A DNA stretch of 9,164 bases from a bacterium. Its GTDB lineage: Bacteria > NPL-UPA2 > JAGMAN01. Shown in pieces: positions 1 to 6,973 of this stretch. The notes below the pieces were generated by a model, which made no database searches, had not been told where the DNA came from, and saw only the letters and a program-made list of their open reading frames with translations. Position 1 is the stretch's first letter. The number at the start of each line of letters is the position of its first letter. Made by a program: the position numbers and the translations under genes. The stretch lies in contig JAGMAN010000079.1 in assembly GCA_023130215.1 (NCBI GenBank), positions 1 to 9,164 of the forward strand, given 5' to 3'.

Positions 1-1270
1 AGCTAAGATTCCCAAAGGGGTTCTACTATATGGACCGCCCGGTTGTGGAAAGACCCTCTTAGCTAGGGCCATTGCTGGAGAGGCTGATGTCCCCTTCTTT
101 TCTATCAGCGGTTCCGATTTCGTGGAGATGTTCGTGGGGGTGGGCGCCTCCCGGGTCCGGGATATGTTTGAGCAGGGAAGGAAGCATGCTCCTGCTCTCG
201 TCTTCATTGACGAAATAGATGCCGTGGGTAGACAACGGTTTGCCGGCATCGGGGGAGGACACGATGAGAGGGAACAGACCCTTAATCAGCTCCTATCAGA
301 GATGGATGGATTCGATACTAAGGAAGGAGTTATTCTCTTAGCGGCTACTAATCGGCCGGATGTCTTGGATGCTGCCCTTCTTCGGCCGGGAAGGTTTGAC
401 CGTCAGATTGAAGTCTATAGTCCCGACTTGAAGGGAAGGGAAGAAATCCTCAATGTTCACACCAAAAAAGTGGTCCTGGACAAAGCTGTGAATGTCCAGA
501 CTGTCGCTCAGAAGACACCGGGATTCTCCGGGGCTGACCTCGCTAATGTGGTTAATGAGGCCGCCCTCTTAGCGGCTCGGCGCAATAAGGAAGCAGTAGA
601 GATGGAAGAGTTCGAGGAGGCTACCGAGAGGGTGATTGCTGGACCAGAACGCAAGAGCCGGGTGATCAGCGACTATGAAAAGAGTATCGTAGCCTACCAT
701 GAATCCGGACATGCCCTACTTGCTCTCCTGATCCCGGAGGCTGATCCTCTCCATAAGGTCTCCATTATTCCTCGCGGAGGACAGGCTCTGGGTTATACCC
801 TGCAGCTACCCATGGAAGACCGCTATCTGACCACCAGGAAGGAGCTATTGGGAAGAATGACCGTCTTCCTGGGTGGGAGAGTGTCTGAGGAGCTGGTCTA
901 TAATGAATCTACCAGTGGAGCCCAGAATGATCTGGAGATGGTTACTCAGGCGGCCCGCAAGATGGTCTGCGAATTTGGTATGTCCAAGAAGCTTGGTCCG
1001 ATAACCTTCCGGGAAAGAGAAGAGAGGCTGTTTTTAGGTCGGGACCTAACCCGGGAGAAACATTACAGCGAGAAAATAGCCCTGGATATAGATAGTGAAA
1101 TTCGGACTATCGTGGATGAATGTTATCACCGAGCTGAATCTCTCCTGAAGGAGAACCGGAAGAAATTGGATAAGTTAGCCGAGACCTTGAAGAGTAGAGA
1201 AGTTTTAGGTGGAGAAGAAGTGAAGAAGATAGTAGGAATGGAAAAGCCCCGAAAACCAGGGAACCGTTAA
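1..1270 (+). CDS. ftsH: ATP-dependent zinc metalloprotease FtsH (5' end outside window)
   Basis: FtsH is a membrane-anchored hexameric AAA+ protease that extracts and degrades membrane and short-lived cytosolic proteins. The frame is open from the first full codon (base 2) and gives 422 residues, about two thirds of the usual 600-650; the N-terminal membrane segments and true start lie upstream. Visible motifs, numbered from base 2: Walker A GPPGCGKT at residues 11-18, Walker B VFIDE at 67-71, the second-region-of-homology arginines R128 and R131 in RPGRFDR, the zinc-binding HESGH at 233-237, and the third zinc ligand Asp310 in GAQNDLE. AAA and peptidase M41 domains are therefore both intact. 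The P-loop carries Cys where FtsH most often has Thr; Cys also occurs here in other AAA proteins. The C-terminal tail is short and basic. It ends 11 bases before folP, in the same direction. Identification is secure. Confidence 0.98.
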   Translation, partial: AKIPKGVLLYGPPGCGKTLLARAIAGEADVPFFSISGSDFVEMFVGVGASRVRDMFEQGRKHAPALVFIDEIDAVGRQRFAGIGGGHDEREQTLNQLLSEMDGFDTKEGVILLAATNRPDVLDAALLRPGRFDRQIEVYSPDLKGREEILNVHTKKVVLDKAVNVQTVAQKTPGFSGADLANVVNEAALLAARRNKEAVEMEEFEEATERVIAGPERKSRVISDYEKSIVAYHESGHALLALLIPEADPLHKVSIIPRGGQALGYTLQLPMEDRYLTTRKELLGRMTVFLGGRVSEELVYNESTSGAQNDLEMVTQAARKMVCEFGMSKKLGPITFREREERLFLGRDLTREKHYSEKIALDIDSEIRTIVDECYHRAESLLKENRKKLDKLAETLKSREVLGGEEVKKIVGMEKPRKPGNR

Positions 1271-1281
1271 ATGGAATTTGA

Positions 1282-2148
1282 ATGGCAAGAGAGGATACCG
1301 AATTTGAGCTCCATTGTGGCCGTTACTGCTTGAATCTAAGCAAACGGGCCCACCTGATGGGCATTCTCAATGTCACCCCGGATTCCTTTTCTGAGGGGGG
1401 ACGTTATTTTGGTTTGGAGAATGCTCTCAGGCAAGCTCATCGGATGGCTGAGGAAGGAGCAGATATAATTGATGTGGGAGGTGAATCCACCCGACCAGGA
1501 TCCCAGCCAGTTTCACTGGAGGAAGAGATAAAGAGGGTCCTTCCAGTGGTGGAGAGACTGGTGAAGGAACTAAGCATTCCAATCTCGGTAGATACTTATA
1601 AGACTGAGGTAGCTAAGAAAGCTCTTGATTCAGGGGCTCACCTGATTAATGATGTAACTGCTTTGAGAGGAGATTCATCGCTGGGCGCAGTGGTAGCTCA
1701 GTTCAAGGTTCCTTTAATCCTGATGCATATGCAGGGGAATCCCCGGGACATGCAGCGAAGTCCCCATTATAAATCGCTCATCCCGGAAATCATCCTCTTC
1801 CTGCGCCAGGCAATGGAGAGGGCCAGGCAGGCTGGAGTAGAGGAGAAAAATATCCTTATTGACCCCGGGATTGGGTTCGGAAAGAGAAAAGGGCACAATT
1901 TGGAGATAATCAAAAGCTTAAGAGAGTTTAAAGTCATAGGAAGACCAATTGTCACGGGAACCTCCCGGAAAAGTTTAATCGGCGATGTCCTCAATCTTCC
2001 GGTTGGCGAGCGCTTAGAGGGAACAGCGGCCACCGTTGCCTGCAGCATCCTGAATGGAGCTCACATCCTCCGGGTGCACGATGTGAAAGAGATGGTTCGG
2101 GTAGCCCGTATGGTTGATGCTATTGTGCAAGGTGAGCAGTATGCTTGA
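1282..2148 (+). CDS. folP: Dihydropteroate synthase
   Basis: FolP condenses p-aminobenzoate with 6-hydroxymethyl-7,8-dihydropterin diphosphate to form dihydropteroate in folate synthesis; it is a cytosolic TIM barrel and the sulfonamide target. The 288-residue product is of normal length. Signature motifs are NVTPDSF at residues 30-36, GGESTRPG at 66-73, DPGIGFGK at 194-201, the pterin/phosphate-binding TGTSRKS at 225-231 and RVHDV at 264-268, so all substrate-binding loops are present. ATG 1282 is the first possible start, because an in-frame TGA lies directly before it (1279-1281). The Shine-Dalgarno match is poor, which suggests translation is helped by coupling to ftsH, whose stop is 11 bases upstream. 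An ATG at 1271 is in another frame and soon meets a stop. The 3' end overlaps cdaA by 8 bases. The ftsH-folP order is common in several phyla. Confidence 0.97.
   Translation: MAREDTEFELHCGRYCLNLSKRAHLMGILNVTPDSFSEGGRYFGLENALRQAHRMAEEGADIIDVGGESTRPGSQPVSLEEEIKRVLPVVERLVKELSIPISVDTYKTEVAKKALDSGAHLINDVTALRGDSSLGAVVAQFKVPLILMHMQGNPRDMQRSPHYKSLIPEIILFLRQAMERARQAGVEEKNILIDPGIGFGKRKGHNLEIIKSLREFKVIGRPIVTGTSRKSLIGDVLNLPVGERLEGTAATVACSILNGAHILRVHDVKEMVRVARMVDAIVQGEQYA
2129..2136 (+). promoter_or_regulatory. Ribosome binding site deciding the cdaA start
   Basis: AAGGTGAG lies inside the end of folP, just before ATG 2141. The frame is also open upstream from TTG 2114, but that start would add nine residues with no family support, whereas ATG 2141 gives the usual CdaA N-terminus and length. 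Confidence 0.6.
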
Positions 2149-2971
2149 ATTTCTTTCTTCCATCAGATGGCTGGACATCTTAAGGTTCATTGTAGAGGTC
2201 TTCATCATCAGCTTCTTCTTCTATAAGATATGGCTTTTCATTAGAGGCACCCGGGCTGTTCATGTGATGAAAGGTCTGGTTCTATTAATAGTGGCTGCCT
2301 TTTTAGCTAATGTCTTTAATCTTCACGCTATAACTTTAATCCTCAGGTACCTTATGCCTGTCTCAGTGATTGCCTTCATTATCCTCTTCCAGCCCGAGCT
2401 GAGGCGGGGCTTAGCTCGATTGGGAGAAAATCCCTTATTTGCCTCCCCGTGGAAGGAAGAGGAGGTAATAGAGGAGATCGTCAAGTCATCCAACTTCCTC
2501 TCCCGCAAGAAGGTGGGAGCTCTCATTGCCTTAGAGAGGGATATCGGCCTCAGGAACTATGCTGAGACAGGGGTGGAGATGGATAGCCGGGTATCCAGTG
2601 AACTGCTCAATTCCATTTTCATGCCTAATACTCCCCTTCATGATGGAGCAGTAATCATTCAGGGAGAGAGGGTATCGGCAGCCGGCTGCATCTTGCCTTT
2701 AGCCGAGGCAGCCGATTCGGTCGGGACAGTTGGCACTCGCCACTTAGCGGCCATGGGACTGACTGAGCAGACAGATGCCGTGGTGGTAGTTGTCTCTGAG
2801 GAGACAGGAGCTATCTCCGCCGGGATAGGTGGCAAACTGACCAGGGATTTAGATGGTGCTACTCTGCAAAAGTTTCTGCTAAAGGTCTACTCTTCCAGGC
2901 GAAAAAAGAGAACCTCTATGAGAGTGGCTACCAAAGAAGAGGTTAAAGTAGCTAATGAGAAAGCAGTTTAG
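2141..2971 (+). CDS. cdaA: Membrane diadenylate cyclase CdaA (c-di-AMP synthase)
   Basis: CdaA joins two ATP molecules into the second messenger c-di-AMP, which controls potassium and osmolyte balance and cell-wall homeostasis. The 276-residue product matches the usual length of about 273. Three hydrophobic segments (about residues 13-34, 44-60 and 64-83) lead into the family-typical FQPELRR (83-89), followed by the cytosolic DAC domain. The DGA motif is intact at 168-170, and SEETG follows at 219-223. The second catalytic motif reads Arg200-His201-Leu202, where the textbook form is Arg-His-Arg; the surrounding GTRH and the spacing to SEETG are normal. The gene overlaps folP by 8 bases and precedes a ybbR-domain gene, the usual cdaA-cdaR pairing. 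Family assignment is secure. Activity is likely but not certain given the substitution. Confidence 0.95.
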   Translation: MLEFLSSIRWLDILRFIVEVFIISFFFYKIWLFIRGTRAVHVMKGLVLLIVAAFLANVFNLHAITLILRYLMPVSVIAFIILFQPELRRGLARLGENPLFASPWKEEEVIEEIVKSSNFLSRKKVGALIALERDIGLRNYAETGVEMDSRVSSELLNSIFMPNTPLHDGAVIIQGERVSAAGCILPLAEAADSVGTVGTRHLAAMGLTEQTDAVVVVVSEETGAISAGIGGKLTRDLDGATLQKFLLKVYSSRRKKRTSMRVATKEEVKVANEKAV

Positions 2972-2986
2972 TCACTTAGGAATACG

Positions 2987-3439
2987 ATGAAACACGGTAA
3001 AACAGTGCCGATTCTCAGGCAGTACTGCTTCGCTGTAAAGTTATCCTCTCTGGCCCTGGCCCTGGTTCTGTGGTTCTCCCTCTATGGGGAAAGGGAAGGC
3101 TTCTCTTTCATTAGAGGAAGAAAGATGGAATTGGAAGTTCCCGTCCGAGTGCTCCAGCTTCCCACCTCCTCTCTTCAGGCTAAGGTTAGTCCGGATAAAG
3201 TTAAATTGACCGTGACTGGTTCCCGGCGCCTATTAAGAAAAATGTCAATGAGGGATATCACCGCATTCATCCGGGTAGAGGACCTGAAGAAGGGCGAGTA
3301 CGACCTTCCCTTGAGGGTGAATCTGCCTCCGGGCATAAAGATTATCAGCAAAGAGATAGGGGCGGTTAAGGTTATTCTGGATGATAAGTGGATAAGGAGA
3401 GAGATGCCTTCAGAGACCTTGCTTGATGAGAGGGATTAA
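2987..3439 (+). CDS. Short YbbR-domain protein (CdaR-like regulator of CdaA)
   Basis: This 150-residue protein has an N-terminal hydrophobic anchor at about residues 13-33 ([17 protein letters not shown] core), then a single beta-rich region of about 100 residues (about 45-130) with the YbbR pattern: VPVRVLQLP, a KVKLTVTG strand, and [11 protein letters not shown]. Such proteins sit in the membrane with the YbbR part outside. In Firmicutes the homologue CdaR binds CdaA and modulates c-di-AMP production. Location directly after cdaA supports that role. It is short: CdaR and many Gram-negative relatives carry three or four YbbR repeats and exceed 300 residues, whereas I see one. The ATG has TTAGGAA (2976-2982) upstream and lies 15 bases after the cdaA stop. 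No frameshift remnant of extra repeats is visible before pdxJ, which starts 2 bases later, so the short form looks natural. Confidence 0.85.
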   Translation: MKHGKTVPILRQYCFAVKLSSLALALVLWFSLYGEREGFSFIRGRKMELEVPVRVLQLPTSSLQAKVSPDKVKLTVTGSRRLLRKMSMRDITAFIRVEDLKKGEYDLPLRVNLPPGIKIISKEIGAVKVILDDKWIRREMPSETLLDERD

Positions 3440-3441
3440 AG

Positions 3442-4167
3442 ATGCCCAAGTTAGGAGTAAATATAGACCATGTAGCTACTATAAGAGAAGCGAGAAGAAC
3501 TTTTGAGCCTGACCCGGTGGCTGCGGCTCTCATCTGCCAATTGGCGGGAGCAGATGCAATTGTGGCTCATCTTCGGGAGGACCGCAGGCATATTCAAGAT
3601 AGGGATATTCAACTTTTAAGGGAAGTTATCAAAATAAAATTTAACCTGGAGATGGCGGCTACCGCAGAGATGGTTAGAATAGCCACGAAGATTAAACCCG
3701 GCCAGGCAACACTGGTTCCGGAGCGCAGGCAGGAAGTCACCACCGAGGGAGGACTGGATGTAGTCTCCAAACATAAATCCTTAGAGCGTCCAATCAAGGA
3801 CTTGAAGGGAAAAGGAATAGTGGTTAGCCTCTTTATCGATCCTCTTCCAGCTCAGATTAGGGCTTCAGCCAAAGTTGGGGCTCAGGCTATTGAGTTGCAT
3901 ACAGGTCGCTATGCAAATGCAGGCACTGGAGAGGAAGTTGAACGGGAGCTAAAGAGATTGGTGGATGGGGCCAAACTAACTAAGGAGCTTAAATTGAGAG
4001 TCCATGCCGGGCATGGTCTAACTTATCAGAATGTAGCCAATGTAGCCGCTATTAAGGGAATAGAGGAACTAAATATCGGCCACACCATCATCTCCCGGGC
4101 CGTTCTGGTCGGGCTGGATAAGGCCGTCAGGGAGATGTTGGCATTAGTGAGGATTAACAATTGCTGA
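3442..4167 (+). CDS. pdxJ: Pyridoxine 5'-phosphate synthase
   Basis: PdxJ closes the ring of vitamin B6, condensing 1-deoxy-D-xylulose 5-phosphate with 3-amino-2-oxopropyl phosphate to give pyridoxine 5'-phosphate, in the DXP-dependent pathway. The 241-residue product has the family length. It begins with [10 protein letters not shown] and carries HLREDRRHI at 43-51, NLEMA at 68-72, HTGRYA near 150 and HAGHGL at 188-193. His43, Glu70 and His191 align, with a constant offset of two, to the catalytic His45, Glu72 and His193 of the E. coli enzyme. It starts 2 bases after the ybbR stop, with a GAGAGGGA-type ribosome site within the end of that gene. The pathway needs partners such as PdxA, not present here. 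The occurrence of pdxJ next to acpS is familiar from E. coli and Deltaproteobacteria. Confidence 0.98.
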   Translation: MPKLGVNIDHVATIREARRTFEPDPVAAALICQLAGADAIVAHLREDRRHIQDRDIQLLREVIKIKFNLEMAATAEMVRIATKIKPGQATLVPERRQEVTTEGGLDVVSKHKSLERPIKDLKGKGIVVSLFIDPLPAQIRASAKVGAQAIELHTGRYANAGTGEEVERELKRLVDGAKLTKELKLRVHAGHGLTYQNVANVAAIKGIEELNIGHTIISRAVLVGLDKAVREMLALVRINNC

Positions 4168-4174
4168 AAGAAGC

Positions 4175-4180
4175 GGAGGA
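4175..4180 (+). promoter_or_regulatory. Ribosome binding site supporting the internal acpS start
   Basis: GGAGGA ends 4 bases before TTG 4185. A competing start, TTG 4161, has TGAGGA at 4148-4153 with 7 bases of spacing and overlaps pdxJ by 7 bases. The two sites are hard to separate by spacing alone; alignment to the AcpS family favours 4185. Confidence 0.5.
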
Positions 4181-4184
4181 TATC

Positions 4185-4550
4185 TTGGTCGTTGGCATTG
4201 GTATAGACCTTGTTCAGGTAAGCAGAATAAAGGAAGCGGTGGGGAAATGGAATGGCAGGTTTCTCCTGCGCGTCTATACCAGCCGAGAGATCCAGTATTG
4301 CCAGGGAAAGGGAAGCCCCGCTGTGCATTTTGCCGGACGCTTTGCCGCCAAGGAGGCCATGGGCAAGGCATTGGGGGAAGCACTGGATTGGAAAGATGTA
4401 GAGATAAGCAATGGTAGATTGGGGGAACCGAAGGTCAATTTGACCGGGAAAGCAAAGAAGCTTTCCCAGAAGCGAGGAGTAAAGAGAATTCTCCTCAGCC
4501 TCTCCCATGACCGCAGTTATGCCATTGCCCAGGTGGTGCTCACCAAATGA
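4185..4550 (+). CDS. acpS: Holo-[acyl-carrier-protein] synthase
   Basis: AcpS transfers 4'-phosphopantetheine from coenzyme A to the serine of apo-ACP, activating it for fatty acid synthesis; it acts as a magnesium-dependent cytosolic trimer. From TTG 4185 the product is 121 residues, the typical length, starting VVGIGIDLV. This puts the metal ligand at Asp8, its standard position, with Glu57 in FAAKEAMGKA matching the second ligand (Glu58 in well-studied enzymes). The late SLSHD motif is also present. Starting at TTG 4161 instead would add eight residues (129 in all) and overlap pdxJ by 7 bases; it has its own ribosome site, so the start is uncertain although the gene is not. The stop overlaps the nnr start as ATGA (4547-4550), indicating translational coupling. 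Confidence 0.96.
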   Translation: MVVGIGIDLVQVSRIKEAVGKWNGRFLLRVYTSREIQYCQGKGSPAVHFAGRFAAKEAMGKALGEALDWKDVEISNGRLGEPKVNLTGKAKKLSQKRGVKRILLSLSHDRSYAIAQVVLTK

Positions 4551-6094
4551 AATTAGTTACCGCTCAGGAAATGAGGGAGATAGACCGCAGGACAATAGAA
4601 GATTTTGGTATCGCCGGTCTCGACCTTATGGAAAAGGCTGGCGGGAGTGTAGCTCAGGCAGCTACCGAGATGCTGGGTAAATCGTCCGGGAAAAAGGTGG
4701 CTATCTTTGCCGGAAAGGGGAATAACGGAGGCGATGGTTTCGTGGCCGCCAGGCATCTGGCAGGGAGGGGAACCAAAATTAGCCTATATCTTTTAGGGAG
4801 GAAAGAAGAAGTTAAGGGTGATGCCAGGATTAACTTAGAGAAACTATCTCAATTACCAACTGAAATCATTACGGTGAAACAGTGCCCGAAGGGTGATGAG
4901 AGTGATTTAGAGCCTGCTAAAGGTGATATAGCTCAGTCCGACCTTATAATCGATGCCATTTTGGGAACGGGGACAAAGGGCAGGGTAGATGGCTTCCTGG
5001 CGGAAGTGATAAAACTGCTGAACGCAGCCGCTAAGCCAATTGTCTCTGTGGATATCCCTTCCGGACTGGATGCTGATGGCCGGGGCCCTCTGGGAGTTTG
5101 TATAAAGGCGGCCAGGACGGTCACCATGGGCTTACCAAAGCAAGGGCTTGTCCTTTATCCCGGAGCGGAGTTCGCAGGGGAACTCACTATAGCCGATATT
5201 GGCATTCCAAAAGAACTCTCAGGGAAAGGAAAGGTTAACCTGCTGACCGCAGATGATATCCGTCCAATTCTTCCTCAAAGACGAGGGGATTCACATAAAG
5301 GTGATTACGGACACGTCCTGGTCTTAGCTGGCTCAACTGGACTGACGGGCGCAGCAGCATTAACCAGCCTGGGAGCTCTTCGGTCAGGAGCCGGGCTGGT
5401 TACCCTGGGAATAGCTGAGAGCCTAAATCCAATAATGGAAGTTAAGTTGACCGAGGTGATGACAAAGCCACTGCCGGAAACTAAAGATGGCACCTTGAGT
5501 TTGAAGGCAGAAGAGGGAATCCTAAGATTAGTTAAGAAAATAGATACCTTAGCTATCGGGCCGGGGCTGTCCACAAGTGAGGAAACGAGCGAACTGGTCA
5601 GAAGATTAATAACCAGAGTCGAGAAGCAGATGGTTATTGATGCTGATGGAATTAACGCCATATCCGGGAATATCTCCATCCTCAAGAATGCCCCTGGGCC
5701 AAGAATCATTACCCCTCATCCGGGAGAGATGGCCAGACTCATAGGAAGGTCAAAGGAAGAGGTGCAAAATGATCGAATTGGGATTTCGCAAGAGGTCGCG
5801 GAAGAGACCGCAGCCACTGTTGTCTTAAAGGGAGCAAGGACTATTATTTCTGATTCGGAAAGTAATGTATATGTTAATCCCACTGGCAACCCGGGCATGG
5901 CCAGCGGAGGTATGGGAGACGTACTTACAGGGATGATTGCCTCTTTCCTTGGTCAGGGACTCGGCGAAATAGAATCTGCTCAGGTCGGCGTATATCTTCA
6001 CGGCCTGGCCGCAGATATAGCCAGGGAAAAGAAAGGGGAATTGGCTCTGATAGCGACTGATATTTTGGATAGTTTATCTGAAGCTATCAGTTAA
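4547..6094 (+). CDS. nnr: Bifunctional NAD(P)H-hydrate epimerase / ADP-dependent NAD(P)H-hydrate dehydratase
   Basis: Nnr repairs NADH and NADPH damaged by hydration: the N-terminal YjeF domain interconverts the R and S hydrates, and the C-terminal ribokinase-like domain dehydrates the S form using ADP (in bacteria). The 515-residue length fits the fused form. The epimerase half (about 1-215) shows GKGNNGGDG at 56-64 and VDIPSGLDAD near 168-177. The dehydratase half (about 230-510) shows LAGSTGLTGAAALTS from residue 260, the TPHPGE motif at 389-394, and the nucleotide-binding GGMGDVLTG with catalytic-type Asp458. Both halves look complete. The ATG overlaps the acpS stop by 4 bases, so the two are probably co-translated. 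The acpS-nnr pairing is conserved in many bacteria. In several lineages nnr is followed by tsaE; here a deacetylase gene follows. Confidence 0.97.
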   Translation: MKLVTAQEMREIDRRTIEDFGIAGLDLMEKAGGSVAQAATEMLGKSSGKKVAIFAGKGNNGGDGFVAARHLAGRGTKISLYLLGRKEEVKGDARINLEKLSQLPTEIITVKQCPKGDESDLEPAKGDIAQSDLIIDAILGTGTKGRVDGFLAEVIKLLNAAAKPIVSVDIPSGLDADGRGPLGVCIKAARTVTMGLPKQGLVLYPGAEFAGELTIADIGIPKELSGKGKVNLLTADDIRPILPQRRGDSHKGDYGHVLVLAGSTGLTGAAALTSLGALRSGAGLVTLGIAESLNPIMEVKLTEVMTKPLPETKDGTLSLKAEEGILRLVKKIDTLAIGPGLSTSEETSELVRRLITRVEKQMVIDADGINAISGNISILKNAPGPRIITPHPGEMARLIGRSKEEVQNDRIGISQEVAEETAATVVLKGARTIISDSESNVYVNPTGNPGMASGGMGDVLTGMIASFLGQGLGEIESAQVGVYLHGLAADIAREKKGELALIATDILDSLSEAIS

Positions 6095-6112
6095 CTAATA
6101 ATTAAAAGGATC

Positions 6113-6778
6113 ATGGGGAGAAGGAATAGGGTAGGTATAATCTACTGGCATGGGGATACTGGCTCCCATCAGGTTGCCCTCACCTTTGACGATGGTCCGA
6201 ACGAACCTTACACCTCTCAGATATTGGATATTTTAGATGAATACGCAGTAAAAGCTACCTTCTTCATGGTTGGGAGGAATGTGGAGAATTTCCCGCAGAC
6301 GGCCAGGAAGGTCCGGCAGGCTGGACACGTGATTGGAAATCATACCTATAGTCATAGGGGGCCAATTCTAAACACTCCTTCTCGAGTAGCTAATGAGATT
6401 AGTAAGGCAGGGGAGGTTATCCGGAAAGTAACTTCTGTCTCTCCCTATCTTTTTCGACCGCCTTATGGAGCGGTTGGCCCCCGGGTTCTCAAACAGGTGG
6501 AAAGGTTGGGATATGTAGTCAGCCAGTGGTCAGTGAATGCGGGAGACTGGATGGGAGCCGGTCCTCATAAAATCAAGAAGAGGGTTCTAAGCCAGGTTGA
6601 AGATGGAGCAATTATCCTTATGCATGATGGCCGCAACCTGTCCCCTGGCCATGACCGTAGCTCAACCGTAGCCGCCCTGCCTGAAATAATTCTCTCCCTT
6701 CGGGATAAGGGCTATGAGTTAGTTACTCTTCCCCGGCTACTCAAACTTGGCCCATTAAATGATAAAAAGATTTCTTGA
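6113..6778 (+). CDS. Polysaccharide deacetylase, NodB family (carbohydrate esterase 4)
   Basis: CE4 enzymes remove N- or O-acetyl groups from sugars such as peptidoglycan, chitin oligomers or exopolysaccharide, using a divalent metal. The 221-residue product is essentially one NodB domain with all five signature motifs: TFDDGP at 24-29 (Asp26, Asp27), NHTYSH at 76-81 (metal ligands His77 and His81), RPPYG at 115-119, DW at 145-146 and LMHDG at 169-173 (His171). It should be catalytically competent. The N-terminus (MGRRNRVGIIYW) lacks a signal peptide or membrane segment, unusual for enzymes acting on the cell wall. ATG 6113 is the only good start after the in-frame nnr stop. AAAAGGA lies just 2 bases before it, so the ribosome site is closely spaced. 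The 18-base gap to nnr suggests co-transcription. The exact substrate cannot be read from the sequence. Confidence 0.93.
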   Translation: MGRRNRVGIIYWHGDTGSHQVALTFDDGPNEPYTSQILDILDEYAVKATFFMVGRNVENFPQTARKVRQAGHVIGNHTYSHRGPILNTPSRVANEISKAGEVIRKVTSVSPYLFRPPYGAVGPRVLKQVERLGYVVSQWSVNAGDWMGAGPHKIKKRVLSQVEDGAIILMHDGRNLSPGHDRSSTVAALPEIILSLRDKGYELVTLPRLLKLGPLNDKKIS

Positions 6779-6804
6779 CAAGATTGAATCCAATCTGGTA
6801 TAAT
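6775..6804 (+). promoter_or_regulatory. Consensus sigma70-type promoter with no clear target gene
   Basis: TTGACA (6775-6780) and TATAAT (6799-6804) are both perfect consensus hexamers, with an 18-base spacer and a TG one base before the -10 (extended -10). The -35 overlaps the deacetylase stop codon. Predicted start of transcription is near 6811. Downstream the + strand holds only very short ORFs before running antisense through the convergent proline-rich protein gene, so the RNA product is unknown. No convincing terminator follows. Confidence 0.75.
6781..6796. promoter_or_regulatory. Perfect inverted repeat inside the promoter spacer (operator candidate)
   Basis: AGATTG-AATC-CAATCT is a 6-base perfect dyad with a 4-base centre that starts immediately after the -35 and ends two bases before the -10. 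This is where MerR-type activators and some repressors bind. As an RNA hairpin it would be AT-rich and has no adjacent T-run, so an operator reading is preferred over a terminator. Function is inferred. Confidence 0.4.
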
Positions 6805-6833
6805 CCAACACAGCCTGAAAAGGAAGCGCGAAA

Positions 6834-6917
6834 ATGGGAGAAGGAGGCGGGGAGGGATGCTTGGTAAGGTTGGGGAGATTGATTTTTTACATCTTCTGTT
6901 TTATGCTGCGGACGTAG
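6834..6917 (+). CDS. Possible 27-residue hydrophobic peptide under the orphan promoter
   Basis: ATG 6834 follows AGGA (6821-6824) with 9 bases of spacing, about 23 bases after the predicted transcription start. The peptide has a glycine-rich start (MGEGGGEGC) and a hydrophobic, basic C-terminal part (LVRLGRLIFYIFCFMLRT). Its 3' part lies antisense to the end of the convergent gene. Small hydrophobic peptides of this kind occur in type I toxins, but nothing else supports that here, and chance is a real possibility. Confidence 0.15.
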   Translation: MGEGGGEGCLVRLGRLIFYIFCFMLRT

Positions 6918-6973
6918 CAGTGGGTACCAAAAGTTCTAAATTTCTTCCTGAGCTCCTCCAATCTCTTCTCTAA
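6857..6973 (+). CDS. Possible 38-residue small ORF with a strong ribosome site
   Basis: ATG 6857 has a full AAGGAGG (6841-6847) 9 bases upstream and lies about 46 bases into the predicted transcript of the 6775-6804 promoter. The peptide begins MLGKVGEIDFLHLLFYAADV and has no family I recognise. Its second half is antisense to the convergent proline-rich protein gene, so that part may be only a shadow. It may be a real small protein, the stub of a displaced gene, or chance. Confidence 0.2.
   Translation: MLGKVGEIDFLHLLFYAADVAVGTKSSKFLPELLQSLL

Noticed and set aside
4026-4508. 160-residue - strand open frame opposite pdxJ and acpS
   Set aside because: It lies entirely antisense to two well-supported genes with intact catalytic residues; no family features or ribosome site support it.
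6781-6796. Inverted repeat as a transcription terminator for the deacetylase or the leftward operon
   Set aside because: The stem is short and AT-rich and no T-run follows directly on either strand; its exact fit between -35 and -10 favours an operator.
6811-6886. Possible small structured RNA such as SRP RNA, suggested by the AAAAGGAAGCGC stretch
   Set aside because: The conserved SRP loop sequence is not matched and no long complementary arm could be found by eye.
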